From: VXMO01 sp034422835
Lineage (GTDB): Bacteria; Chloroflexota; Dehalococcoidia; UBA6926
Length of the DNA: 64,000 nucleotides
NCBI GenBank assembly: GCA_034422835.1
Contig: DAOUJJ010000007.1
Location: 281,778-345,777 of the forward strand
Reading direction: 5' to 3'
Below the pieces are notes generated by a model. It did no database searches, was not told where the DNA came from, and was given only the letters and a program-made list of their open reading frames with translations. Position numbers and translations under genes: made by a program. This document shows positions 25,601 to 33,303 of this stretch, piece by piece (within the stretch, counting starts at the first letter, position 1; each line of letters opens with the position of its first letter).

Positions 25601-26448
25601 TCTCCGCCGAAATGGAAAGGGACAAGATTAACCTGGCGGGGATTGTGACATCCGTACGGACGTTCATGGTTCGTGAGAAAAATGCCGCTTCCGTCACGCT
25701 GAACGATCAATCAGGCTCGACCACGGTAACTATCTGGCCGGAGCAATATGAGAAATCGATGGACACATGGCAGATCAACACGCCGGTGCTTGTTCGGGGA
25801 ACCGTGCGTGTACGCCAGGACGAGCCATCCATCAATTGCGAAGAATTCACCGTGCTGGAAGTGAGCGCGGAGGACCTTGAGGCTGCTCCGCCTGCTCCCC
25901 TTGCGGTGAACGGCAAGAGCAGCGAGCACTCGTCCGAGCAAGCCGTCAACGCTGAGAGCGCGGGGGGCGCAGTGGCGGTGGCCGATCCGCCTGCTGAATT
26001 TGCAACTCGCAACGAGGTTGAGGCCAAGCCGGTCGAGACAGAGGCTGCGAACGCTCCGTCTGAGCAAACGGCAGGAGGCAATGGGGCCGGCGCGGTGCCC
26101 GCCTCGAACGAACCGGTGAATGGAGCGCCAAAGGCCGCGAGCGGCAATGGGAACGGAGGCGCGGCGCCATCGAATGGCTCCGGGAATGGAGCGGCACGGC
26201 GGGTCTTGATCTCCGTGATGCTGCACGAGACGGCGGACGAGGAGGCCGACGTGGATCGGCTGAATCGGGTGGTACAGACATTGAGGAGCCATCCGGGAGA
26301 AAGTCCCGTTCAGTTGGTGATTATGCAGCAGGGCGAGCAATCCGTCATGACGATGCCGTTCCAGACGGCCCACTCAGAGGAGTTGGAAACCGAGATCGCA
26401 AACATTCTGGGCGGCAGCTACCTGACGGTTCAGCCGCTGCTGATGTAG
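22645..26448 (+). CDS. dnaE: DNA polymerase III alpha subunit
   Basis: This replicative polymerase has about 1267 residues. The N-terminal PHP domain starts FAHLHTHSEFSLLDG; the catalytic aspartates are in EMPDIDLDIEDERRDE near 391; the thumb/fingers region has LYRPGPMEHIPRYI and YQDQVLQIAQ; tandem helix-hairpin-helix motifs follow; and an OB fold is near 990-1075. After that a linker of about 100 residues rich in Ala, Gly, Asn and Glu leads to a compact C-terminal domain (ISVMLHETADEEADVDRLNR onward), which replaces the usual tau-binding tail. GTG at 22642 and ATG at 22645 are adjacent; the ATG is chosen. Confidence 0.96.
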   Translation: MFAHLHTHSEFSLLDGLCRIPDLVGHARELGFESLALTDHGSLYGIVDFYREAKEAGIKPIIGVEAYVAPGSRTDRTPGDKQSYHLVLLARNDEGYHNLLRLVSIAHLEGFYYRPRMDREVLEQYGSGLIALSACMAGEVARALMENRPDDAREAALWHKKTFDGYYIEIQRHPGIAELDRLNTMLLDLAQELDIPIVATNDLHYTRQADAEAHDVLLCIQTNSTVDDTNRMRMEDDGFYLKSEAEMRELFADLPEAIENAGRIADECNLELEFNRLLLPQIELPDGLSSFEYLERLCYEGFDQRYAEYADTERARERVAYELDVIRQMDFADYFLVVWDLVAYARKQGILVGVRGSAAASAVLYCLYITNIEPLRYDLVFERFLNLERKEMPDIDLDIEDERRDELIDYVTRRYGQDRVAQIITFGTFGARAGIRDVGRAMGMSFGEVDQVARLLPAGAHPSSLRDSLDRLPQFRDAYDRDPQVQKLVTTAIQLEGIARNASTHAAGVVISREPLVNVVPLQRPVKSAGSDDDGVPMTQWDMHRVAEAGLLKLDLLGLTNLTTLARTRDLIEQRHGKRIDIDSIPLDDSKTFDLLSSGKTMGLFQLEGQGMTRWIQRLQPRSLNEVSAMIALYRPGPMEHIPRYIDSKKGEISATFPHDDLRDILHETYGVIVYQDQVLQIAQRFAGYSLGQADIVRKAMGKKVREIMEAEEQGFLTGSVKKGYSEHDAREIFRLIEPFAGYAFNKAHSVSYAYIAYQTAYFKANYPREYMASLLNAHLGSQDRAGADAEECRALGLTVAPPSVNASTEEFSIEDVQDPNDESPADDAVIRVGLSAIKNVGYGAAQALVEERKANGVFKDLGDFIGRADLTSLNRRGLENLIKAGALDELGDRATLLANVERILSSASQQQRQRNSSQSSMFDTLAGDPALDLPSIELTPADAAASNEEKGAWEKELMGIHFSNDPYRVLRAARLPEDLTPCTNVSAEMERDKINLAGIVTSVRTFMVREKNAASVTLNDQSGSTTVTIWPEQYEKSMDTWQINTPVLVRGTVRVRQDEPSINCEEFTVLEVSAEDLEAAPPAPLAVNGKSSEHSSEQAVNAESAGGAVAVADPPAEFATRNEVEAKPVETEAANAPSEQTAGGNGAGAVPASNEPVNGAPKAASGNGNGGAAPSNGSGNGAARRVLISVMLHETADEEADVDRLNRVVQTLRSHPGESPVQLVIMQQGEQSVMTMPFQTAHSEELETEIANILGGSYLTVQPLLM

Positions 26449-26490
26449 ACGATTCCCCCCGGCCTTTCCAAGCTCCTGTAGTCTTTCTGT

Positions 26491-26709
26491 ATGGATTGGA
26501 CGCACCTGACGACCACCGACGACCAGTTGAGCGCAGAGCTTCTTGTGCAGGCGCTGCTGGAAGAGGGCATCGAGGCTCTGGTCAACCAGGGGGATACGAG
26601 CAGCTTTCTGGGCGTGATGGGGCAGCCGTGCCGCGTGATGGTGCGGGCGGAATCGTGGGCGCAGGCGGTGGGCTTCCTTGAGAAATGGGAGGAGGAGCCG
26701 TCACCTTGA
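26491..26709 (+). CDS. DUF2007-like small protein
   Basis: This 72-residue protein resembles the putative signal-transducing DUF2007 family: the N-terminal D-x-L-x-A-E-L-L-x-x-A-L-L-x-E-x-G-I-x-A segment is followed by a conserved turn (FLGVMGQPCRVMVRAE). Members are small ferredoxin-fold domains of unknown role. It lies 42 bases after dnaE in the same direction. A family C repeat starts 8 bases after the stop. Function cannot be assigned. Confidence 0.6.
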   Translation: MDWTHLTTTDDQLSAELLVQALLEEGIEALVNQGDTSSFLGVMGQPCRVMVRAESWAQAVGFLEKWEEEPSP

Positions 26710-26716
26710 TCCGCTG

Positions 26717-26742
26717 CCCTTCGACAGGCTCAGGGCGAGCGG
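26717..26742 (+). repeat. Repeat family C
   Basis: A copy with core CCCTTCGACAGGCTCAGGG and following CGAGCGG, in + orientation, between the DUF2007-like gene and the convergent DUF427 gene. Confidence 0.85.
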
Positions 26743-26774
26743 TTTGGTTGGCGTTACAGGGTTTGTTTGGCGGC

Positions 26775-27233
26775 TTAGGAGTTCCAGGGGCCGATGATGT
26801 CCTCGGTGCGCCAGCCTCCGTAGAAGTCGCCGTGAACCAACTCAACAGGAAGGTCATCGACGTATGCAGCGTCGAGCTTCCACGTATAGAAGGCCATGTA
26901 CTCCCTGATGCCCTCGTACTCGTCTTTCGGGTTCACGTAGCTCCAGATTGCCGTTTCAGCTTCACGGTCCCCAACACGGACGCCCCAATAACTGGCGTCC
27001 CCCTTGAATGGTCAAGTGGAGGATCGGTCTTCAGGAACAAGGAACTCCTGTCGCACGTCTTCAGGCGGGAAGTAGTAGACGGGAGGCATGTCCTTTTCGA
27101 CGATGCGGACGCCGCGCGTGGTCTCGGCAAGGACTTCTCCGCCGAACTCAACGCGCAGTCGGCGTTGCACCGGCTGAACCGGGCCGGGAGACGGGGGGTA
27201 GTCGGCTGCTAATTCGCGGTCTGCTGTTGCCAT
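26775..27233 (-). CDS. DUF427 protein with in-frame TGA (candidate selenoprotein)
   Basis: This frame encodes 152 residues of the DUF427 (NTP_transf_9) family if TGA at 27012-27014 is read through. Before it lie RVEFGGEVLAETTRGVRI and MPPVYYFPPEDVRQEFLVPE. After it lie PFKGDASYWGVRVGDREAE, IWSYVNPKDEYEGIREYMAF and GDFYGGWRTED. The TGA is residue 74, exactly where relatives have the Cys of D-R-T-T-H-C-P-[WFY]-K-G. The frame continues 79 codons to a TAA. A strong AAGGAG ribosome site precedes the ATG. A hairpin follows the TGA (separate entry). The alternatives are a nonsense mutation or a sequence error. The biochemical role of DUF427 is unknown. Confidence 0.8.
26978..27014 (-). promoter_or_regulatory. 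Candidate bacterial SECIS hairpin next to the UGA
   Basis: On the minus strand, 11 bases after the TGA, GGACGCC (27000-26994) pairs perfectly with GGCGTCC (26984-26978) around a 9-base loop AGTTATTGG. The loop starts 18 bases after the TGA and has G as its second base. Known bacterial SECIS elements place the apical loop about 16-37 bases after UGA with a G among the first two loop bases, so the geometry fits. This is inference from sequence only. Confidence 0.6.
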
Positions 27234-27303
27234 TGGATTACTCCTTCTAGTCGTGGGTTATGAGGAGATTGTACGCCTTTTGGGGGAGTGGGGGGCACAG
27301 GAT

Positions 27304-27328
27304 GGATTCCGGCTTTCGCCGGAATGAG
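27304..27328 (+). repeat. Repeat family B, variant
   Basis: A palindromic copy GGATTCCGG-CTTTCG-CCGGAATGAG in the 103-base gap between the DUF427 gene and mutL. It lies just past the mutL stop codon and might fold as a hairpin in the transcript. Confidence 0.75.
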
Positions 27329-27336
27329 GGGAGGGA

Positions 27337-29157
27337 TTAGCGGCGGGCAAATTGGCGTTCGAGTTGGGCGGAACTGAGGTGGACCATCGTGGGGCGGCCA
27401 TGGGGGCAGAGACGCGGAAAGTTGGCGTCGCGGAAGAGGCTGATCAAGGACTCCATCTCCGAGAGGGAAAGGGACTGTCCGGCGCGGACGGTGGAATGGC
27501 AGGCGATGGTGGCCGCGATGCGTCTCTCCCGGGTATCAACGGCGTCCGCTCCCGACGCGATGATGGCATTTGAAGCCGCGGGATCTGAGTCGACATTTTC
27601 GCCATCGGAATGCTCGTCAAGGACTTCGAGAAAGGCATTCGCAGCCTCCGATTCCTTGAGGGTTGTGGGCATGGCGCGAAGGAGAACTGCGTCATCCCCG
27701 AAAGGCTCCCACTCGAAACCGTAGGAGGATAACAGGTCGCTCAATGGAACGATGGCATCGAGCTGTCGGGTGGTGAGTTGGATCGTGGCAGGAGTGAGGA
27801 GTCCCTGGGAGGTGGCCGCCTCTTCCCGGCGGGCGGTGATGATCTGGTCGAACACAACGCGTTCATGGGCTGCATGTTGATCGATGAGGTACATGCCGTC
27901 CGGGCCCTCCGCCACGATGTAGGTGAGGCCGACCTGTCCGACGGGGCGGAGGGTGAATTGGGTTGCGGCGGGAGTTGCGCCACTGTGTTCGGTTGCAGAA
28001 TTGGGATTCAGATTCCCGCTTTCGCGGGAATGACGAAGGGAGGTAGAGGAATCACGACCATCGAACTGGGCGAACAGGGGTGGGGCTTCGAGTTGGACTT
28101 CTGCGTCAGGGGGTGCGGAGGGGATGGCGGAGTTCTGGATTCCCGCTTGCGCGGGAATGACGGAATAGCCTTGGGCGGCGAGGGTGCGGCGGATGGCGCG
28201 CTGGATTGTTGCGATGACCTCACCCTCGCGGCGCAGGCGCACCTCGGCCTTGGTTGGATGAACATTGACGTCGACCTCATCGGGCGGGACGGAAAGAAAG
28301 AGGACAACGAGGGGATAGCGGCCCCGCTGAATAATGTCACGGTAAGCGTCGGCGATGGCGTAGTAGATAATCCGCGCTTCAACGAGTCGCCCATTGACGA
28401 AGATGATCTGGCCGGTGCGGCGGGGGCGAGTGGTGCCGGGCTCGCTCGCGTAGCCGGAGACGGTCGTTCCGCCCATGGTGGTGGGCTGGATGGGGAGCAT
28501 GGCGGATGCGGTGTCCGGCCCCCACATCTCGAGCAGGACGTGTGAGACTTCGCCGCTGCCGGGAGAGTGAAAGGCAAGGCGGCCATCGACGATGACGCGC
28601 AAGGCAACATCGGGATGCGCGAGGGCGTATTGGGTGAGGACATTGACGCAGCGCGTGGCCTCGGCAGCGGGGGAACGGAGGAATGAGAGGCGCGCCGGGA
28701 CGTTCTTGAAGAGGTCGCGGACGTAGACGGTGGTGCCGAACGGCGCGCCCTGCGTGCCGCGCTCAATGATCTCATTGTCCGTTGTAATCACGTATTGCCC
28801 ACCCTCCGAGCCCGGAGGACGGGAGACGATTGTCATTCGGGCGACGGCGGCGATGGAGGCAAGAGCCTCGCCGCGAAAGCCGAGCGTGCCGATGCGCTCA
28901 AGGTCCCGAACACTTCGCAGCTTGGACGTGGCGTGACGCATGACGGCCAATTCGAGTTCGTCCTCCGGGATGCCGGATGCATCATCCGTGACGCGGATGA
29001 GGTCAAGTCCGCCGCCGGCGATTTCAACCTCAACCTGACCCGCGCCGGCGTCGATTGCGTTTTCGACCAACTCCTTGACGACGGACGCGGGGCGCTCGAT
29101 AACCTCGCCGGCGGCAATCTTGGAGGCGACGTCTCGGTCGAGGAGTTGAATCGGCAT
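27337..29157 (-). CDS. mutL: DNA mismatch repair protein MutL
   Basis: This 606-residue GHKL ATPase has MPIQLLDRDVASKIAAGEVIERPASVVKELVENAIDAG, the ATP lid DDASGIPEDEL, GTLGFRGEALASIA, and the C-terminal dimerisation domain with YLIDQHAAHERVVFDQ. The start at 29157 is preferred to the longer frame (29232), which lies within mutS. The linker between domains carries two family B repeats translated in different frames: VIPAQAGIQ and RHSRESGNLN. The C-terminus ends in the usual CPHGRPTMVHLS. The DQHA(x)2E(x)4E endonuclease motif of nuclease-type MutL is represented by DQHAAHERVVFDQ. It lies one base after mutS. Confidence 0.95.
   Translation of the reverse strand: MPIQLLDRDVASKIAAGEVIERPASVVKELVENAIDAGAGQVEVEIAGGGLDLIRVTDDASGIPEDELELAVMRHATSKLRSVRDLERIGTLGFRGEALASIAAVARMTIVSRPPGSEGGQYVITTDNEIIERGTQGAPFGTTVYVRDLFKNVPARLSFLRSPAAEATRCVNVLTQYALAHPDVALRVIVDGRLAFHSPGSGEVSHVLLEMWGPDTASAMLPIQPTTMGGTTVSGYASEPGTTRPRRTGQIIFVNGRLVEARIIYYAIADAYRDIIQRGRYPLVVLFLSVPPDEVDVNVHPTKAEVRLRREGEVIATIQRAIRRTLAAQGYSVIPAQAGIQNSAIPSAPPDAEVQLEAPPLFAQFDGRDSSTSLRHSRESGNLNPNSATEHSGATPAATQFTLRPVGQVGLTYIVAEGPDGMYLIDQHAAHERVVFDQIITARREEAATSQGLLTPATIQLTTRQLDAIVPLSDLLSSYGFEWEPFGDDAVLLRAMPTTLKESEAANAFLEVLDEHSDGENVDSDPAASNAIIASGADAVDTRERRIAATIACHSTVRAGQSLSLSEMESLISLFRDANFPRLCPHGRPTMVHLSSAQLERQFARR
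28010..28035 (+). repeat. Repeat family B inside mutL (copy 1)
   Basis: A standard copy (core TTCCCGCTTTCGCGGGAAT) inside the mutL linker. It is translated on the minus strand as RHSRESGNLN, keeping the frame open. Confidence 0.85.
28137..28163 (+). repeat. Repeat family B inside mutL (copy 2)
   Basis: A copy with loop CTTGCG, about 100 bases from copy 1, translated on the minus strand as SVIPAQAGIQ. It reads in a different phase of the repeat from copy 1. Confidence 0.85.
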
Positions 29158-29158
29158 A

Positions 29159-31789
29159 TCAGGCGTCGCTCGCGCCGTTCCTGCCCTGCTCTGCCAGGCG
29201 CTGCAGGTCATAGAGCTTGGCGAGGGCCTCAAGGGGTGTCATCTGATCGGGCGACAGGTCAAGGACTGCATCGCGGATTTCAGTATCGGCGGACGCGGGT
29301 TCGTGCTGTTGCGGCGTCTGGATGGAAAAGAGCGCGGGTTGGGCGGCGTTGGGGGCGGCTGCCACATTCCCGTCTTCGAGTTGAGCAAGGACTGCCTGGG
29401 CACGGGCGACGACATCACGCGGCAGTCCGGCGAGCTGGGCGACGTGGACACCATAGGAGCGGTCAGCGCCACCGGGAACAACCTGCCGCAGGAAAACGAC
29501 CTTGCCCTCCTCCTCGGAAACGAGGACATGGAGGTTAAAGGCGTGGGGGAGGGTTTCACCGAGTTCAACAAGCTCATGGTAGTGGGTTGCGAACGCGGTG
29601 CGGGCGCTGAGGCGGGGGTGGTTGTGAATGTGCTCCACAACAGCCCACGCGATGGAGAGGCCGTCATACGTGCTGGTTCCCCTGCCCGTTTCGTCAAGGA
29701 TGATGAGGGAGTGGTCGGTGGCCTGGTGGAGGATGGCTGCCGTCTCAATCATCTCGACCATGAACGTTGAGCGTCCGGTTGAGATGTCATCGTGGAGGCC
29801 TGCGCGTGTGAAGATGCGGTCGACAAGGCCGACGCGGGCAGCTGCGGCGGGGACAAAGGAGCCGATCTGCGCCATCAGCGCAATGAGGGCGATCTGGCGG
29901 AGATAGGTGGACTTACCGGCCATGTTGGGGCCGGTGATGATGGCGATCGGTCGGTCCTCCATGAGAGAAATATCGTTGGGGACGAACGGCTCGGCGAGAA
30001 CTTCTTCCACGACGGGATGGCGGGCTGCGGTGGCCTCCAGAACGCGGGAGTCGTCGATCTCAGGGCGGGTCAGGCGGAGTCGGACGGCATTCTCGGCGAA
30101 AGCCGCAAGAACATCGAGACGGGCGACGGCGCGGGCGGTGGCAAGGATGGATTCGCCCTGCTCCACTACCTGGCTGCAAATCTGCCGAAAGATCGCGGAC
30201 TCAAGCTCCTCGGCACGCTGCTGCGCCTCGGAAATCTGAACCTCAAGCTCCTTGAGACGCGGCGTGAAGAACCTCTCCCCGCCAGCAACGGTCTGCTTGC
30301 GGATGTAGTGTTCCGGCACCCGGGACAGGTGCGGGCGCGTGACCTCGATGTAGTAGCCAAAGACGCGGGTATAGCCGACCTTGAGCGTGGGGATGCCAGT
30401 AGCGGCGCGTTCCTCCGTTTCAAGGGCTGCGACGGCAACACGGGCGTCAGAGGAAATCGCGCGCAGGTCTTCGAGTTCCTGCGAGAATCCCTTGCGCACA
30501 ACGCCGCCCGCGGAGAGAGTCGCGCCGGGCTCGTCGGCGATGGCCTCGTTCAGCAGCTTACGGATCTCATCATGCGTTTCGATGTCGTTGAGAGTCCACG
30601 CGAGCGGGCTCACAGGAGCATCGTCGCGCTGAATCCCGGGCAAGGCGGCGGCGGTGAACTGCGAGTTGATGCCTGCGACGGCCTCAAGGCCACGGCGGAC
30701 GGCGACAACGTCACGGGGCGCGGCAGACCCGGAGCGGATGAAGTTGATGAGGCGCTCAAGGTCCGGGAGTCCGTGCATGGCCGTGCGGAGTCGTGAGCGG
30801 AGCATGGGGTCTTGAACGAGTGCCTCGACGTTGTCGTGCCGCTCGATGACGGCCTCACGGTTGAGTAGAGGTCGCCCAAGCCATTGGCGGAGGAGGCGGC
30901 GTCCCATCGGAGTTTGCGTCGTGTCAAGGAGGTCAAGCAACCCTCCTTCGCGTGTGCCGGAACTGCCCTCAAAGAGTTCAAGGGTGCGGACGGTCTGGGG
31001 ATCAAGGACCATCGTCTCCGCAGTTTGTCGCGTGGAGAGGGACTGAACCTGCGTGAGCGCGCCGCGCTGCGTTTCCTGCAGGTAGGAAAGCACAGCACCC
31101 GCAGCCGCGACGGCAAGGGGCAGATTGTCGCAGCCGTAGGGTTCAAGGGAGTGAACGCCGAAGTGTTTTAGCAGGCGCCGGCGGGCGTCGTGTTCATCGA
31201 ATGTGGAGGCGTCCGTGGAAACGAGGGCTGCGCCGTCCAGGATCGGCGGCATGTCCAGGTTCTTCGGGACGAGCAGCTCCGCCGGGGAGAGAGCGGCGAG
31301 TTCGATCTGCAGGTCATCGATGGAAACCTCGAGAGTGACGAATTCAGAGGTAGAGATATCGGCGTAGGAAAGGCCGGCGCGCTGGCCGTCAATAACGAGT
31401 GCGGCCAGGAAATTATTGGCGCTCTCCGGCAGCAGATCATGCTGGAGGACGGTGCCGGGCGTGACGACACGGATAATCTCGCGGTCGAGGATGCCTTTCG
31501 CCGTCTTTGGGTCGCCAAACTGCTCACAGACGGCGACGCGGTGTCCCTTTTCCAGCAGGCGGGCAAGCGAGGCGTCGAGAGAGTGGGTTGGGACGCCGGC
31601 AAGTGGGACGCGGTGACCGCGCCCAAGCTCCTTGGATGTGAGGGCGATGCCGAGGTCACGCGAGACGATTTCGGCATCCTCTCCGAACGTCTCATAGAAA
31701 TCGCCGAGGCGAAAGAGCAGGATTCCGTCAGGAAACTCAGCCTTGATCCGCTCGTATTGTTGCTTGAGGGGAGAACCCCTTGTCGTCAT
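29159..31789 (-). CDS. mutS: DNA mismatch repair protein MutS
   Basis: This 876-residue protein has the full MutS order: the mismatch-binding domain begins with SPLKQQYERIKAEFPDGILLFRLGDFYETF (the F-x-E wedge is replaced by the usual GDFYE context), then connector, lever and clamp domains, and the ATPase with Walker A GPNMAGKSTYLRQ near 620 and Walker B IILDETGRGTSTYDG. The C-terminal helix-turn-helix dimer region is near 800-870. Length is normal for MutS1. mutL follows one base after the stop, forming a mismatch-repair operon. The ATG at 31789 faces the divergent MFS gene across 141 bases. Confidence 0.97.
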   Translation of the reverse strand: MTTRGSPLKQQYERIKAEFPDGILLFRLGDFYETFGEDAEIVSRDLGIALTSKELGRGHRVPLAGVPTHSLDASLARLLEKGHRVAVCEQFGDPKTAKGILDREIIRVVTPGTVLQHDLLPESANNFLAALVIDGQRAGLSYADISTSEFVTLEVSIDDLQIELAALSPAELLVPKNLDMPPILDGAALVSTDASTFDEHDARRRLLKHFGVHSLEPYGCDNLPLAVAAAGAVLSYLQETQRGALTQVQSLSTRQTAETMVLDPQTVRTLELFEGSSGTREGGLLDLLDTTQTPMGRRLLRQWLGRPLLNREAVIERHDNVEALVQDPMLRSRLRTAMHGLPDLERLINFIRSGSAAPRDVVAVRRGLEAVAGINSQFTAAALPGIQRDDAPVSPLAWTLNDIETHDEIRKLLNEAIADEPGATLSAGGVVRKGFSQELEDLRAISSDARVAVAALETEERAATGIPTLKVGYTRVFGYYIEVTRPHLSRVPEHYIRKQTVAGGERFFTPRLKELEVQISEAQQRAEELESAIFRQICSQVVEQGESILATARAVARLDVLAAFAENAVRLRLTRPEIDDSRVLEATAARHPVVEEVLAEPFVPNDISLMEDRPIAIITGPNMAGKSTYLRQIALIALMAQIGSFVPAAAARVGLVDRIFTRAGLHDDISTGRSTFMVEMIETAAILHQATDHSLIILDETGRGTSTYDGLSIAWAVVEHIHNHPRLSARTAFATHYHELVELGETLPHAFNLHVLVSEEEGKVVFLRQVVPGGADRSYGVHVAQLAGLPRDVVARAQAVLAQLEDGNVAAAPNAAQPALFSIQTPQQHEPASADTEIRDAVLDLSPDQMTPLEALAKLYDLQRLAEQGRNGASDA

Positions 31790-31930
31790 CGACCGATCCC
31801 AGCCCTTTTGCAGTCTGCCGCGCCGCCTACCCCCGTCCCGTCATTGTATAGCGGGCGGGGCGGCGGATATACAGTTTCCGTGACGGCAGGTAGGATTCGT
31901 GGATGGAATGCACTGGGGATTGGGTACGGA

Positions 31931-33193
31931 ATGACGGTTGGCACTGAACGAGGGGCGTCGGTGGGGCAGCGCCTCTACACAAGCTCTTTCGTGCTGCTGT
32001 TCCTGATGGAGTTCACGATCTTCGTGACGTTCTACATGCTGCTGCCGACGGTGCCCCTGTATATCAAGGAACTTGGCGGCACGAATTCCACGGTCGGCCT
32101 CGTGATCGGAATTGCCGGGCCGATAGCGGCGTTCGGCGTGCCGCTGTACGGATTGGGCGTGGATCGGTGGAGCCGTAAGGGGATGGCGGTGTTGGGCCTC
32201 GGGATCAACGTGGCGGGCGCGCTGATTATGATTATCGTCGTGTCGCCGCTGACGATGCTGCTGCCGACGATTCTGCGGCGCGTGGGGAGCGGAGCCACCG
32301 GGTCTGCGACGCGGACATTGATCCTGGACATAGCACCGCCCAGCAGGCGCGGCGAGGCGATGACGAATTTCGCTACGTCGCACAACATCGCTATCGCGTT
32401 TGGGCCCGCGGTCGGGCTTTGGATCTACCACGGTTTCGGATCCACAGAGCTGTTCCTTGCGTGCGCTGCGCTGATGGCCGGAGCGACGCTCTTTCTCTTT
32501 CCTGTCAGAGCGCAGCGTCCTGCCCCAACCGCCCCTCGCAAGGAGCGAGAGGATTCTGACGCCGCAGGAGAGGGAGCGAAAGAGCCACGCAGGGAGACGT
32601 GGATAGACAAGCTGATTGTTCCGGAGGCGCTGGTGCCAGGAATCACGGTGCTGCTGCTGTCCGCGGCGTACCTGGCAACGACGACATTCGTGTCCATCCT
32701 CGGCGAGACGAGGGAGGTGCCGAATTACGAGTGGTTCTTCGTGCTGTACGCGGTCGTGGTTATTTCCGGTCGGCTGCTGACCGGCCGCATCTCGGACACG
32801 TACGGCCGGGCGATCATCCTGCTGCCGTCACTGGCGCTCACCGTCGGCTGCATGATCACCCTGGCGTTTACGTATTCGACCGTCGGTTTCCTTGCGGCGG
32901 CGTTCATGCTGGGGCTTGGGTTCGGAACGGGGCAGCCGATGCTGCAGGCGGTTGCGGCCGATTGGACGCCGCAGGAGAAATACGGACGGGCGATGGCGAT
33001 GATGATGGGCGGATTTTCGTTCGGCTCAGCGGCGGGAACAGTGTTTGTCGGCGAGGTGAGCGAGCGGCTGGACTTTGCGGCTGCGTTCATGGGGTTGGCG
33101 CTGTCGGCGGGGGTTGCCCTGGTCATCGCGTGGTGGGGGTTCCGACGGCGGCGGATTCCGTTGTTCATCACGCCTGAACGGAGCGCCGCGTAA
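31931..33193 (+). CDS. Major facilitator superfamily transporter
   Basis: This 420-residue protein has about 12 hydrophobic segments in two halves, separated by a charged loop near 195-225 (RAQRPAPTAPRKEREDSD). The MFS loop 2-3 signature appears as GLGVDRWSRKGM. The pattern resembles drug- or sugar-type efflux carriers with no clear substrate mark. The open frame runs upstream through mutS (from 31190), but that is an antisense shadow; the ATG at 31931 is the first giving a normal MFS N-terminus. The upstream 141 bases are shared with the divergent mutS promoter. Confidence 0.87.
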   Translation: MTVGTERGASVGQRLYTSSFVLLFLMEFTIFVTFYMLLPTVPLYIKELGGTNSTVGLVIGIAGPIAAFGVPLYGLGVDRWSRKGMAVLGLGINVAGALIMIIVVSPLTMLLPTILRRVGSGATGSATRTLILDIAPPSRRGEAMTNFATSHNIAIAFGPAVGLWIYHGFGSTELFLACAALMAGATLFLFPVRAQRPAPTAPRKEREDSDAAGEGAKEPRRETWIDKLIVPEALVPGITVLLLSAAYLATTTFVSILGETREVPNYEWFFVLYAVVVISGRLLTGRISDTYGRAIILLPSLALTVGCMITLAFTYSTVGFLAAAFMLGLGFGTGQPMLQAVAADWTPQEKYGRAMAMMMGGFSFGSAAGTVFVGEVSERLDFAAAFMGLALSAGVALVIAWWGFRRRRIPLFITPERSAA

Positions 33194-33303
33194 GGCATGG
33201 ATGCCCAATCGGCGGTACGGGCGCTACAATTTGAGGACACAAGGCGCATGACGATTCCTGAAACGCGTGGTGGGCAATTCACTAGACCGGAGGACAGCGG
33301 ACG

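Noticed and set aside
26685..27212. 175-codon + strand frame over the DUF427 locus
   Set aside because: It is antisense to the DUF427 frame, which has family motifs on both sides of the TGA; the + frame has none.
31190..31930. N-terminal extension of the MFS transporter frame
   Set aside because: Lies antisense to mutS and has no membrane-protein character; the true start is near 31931.
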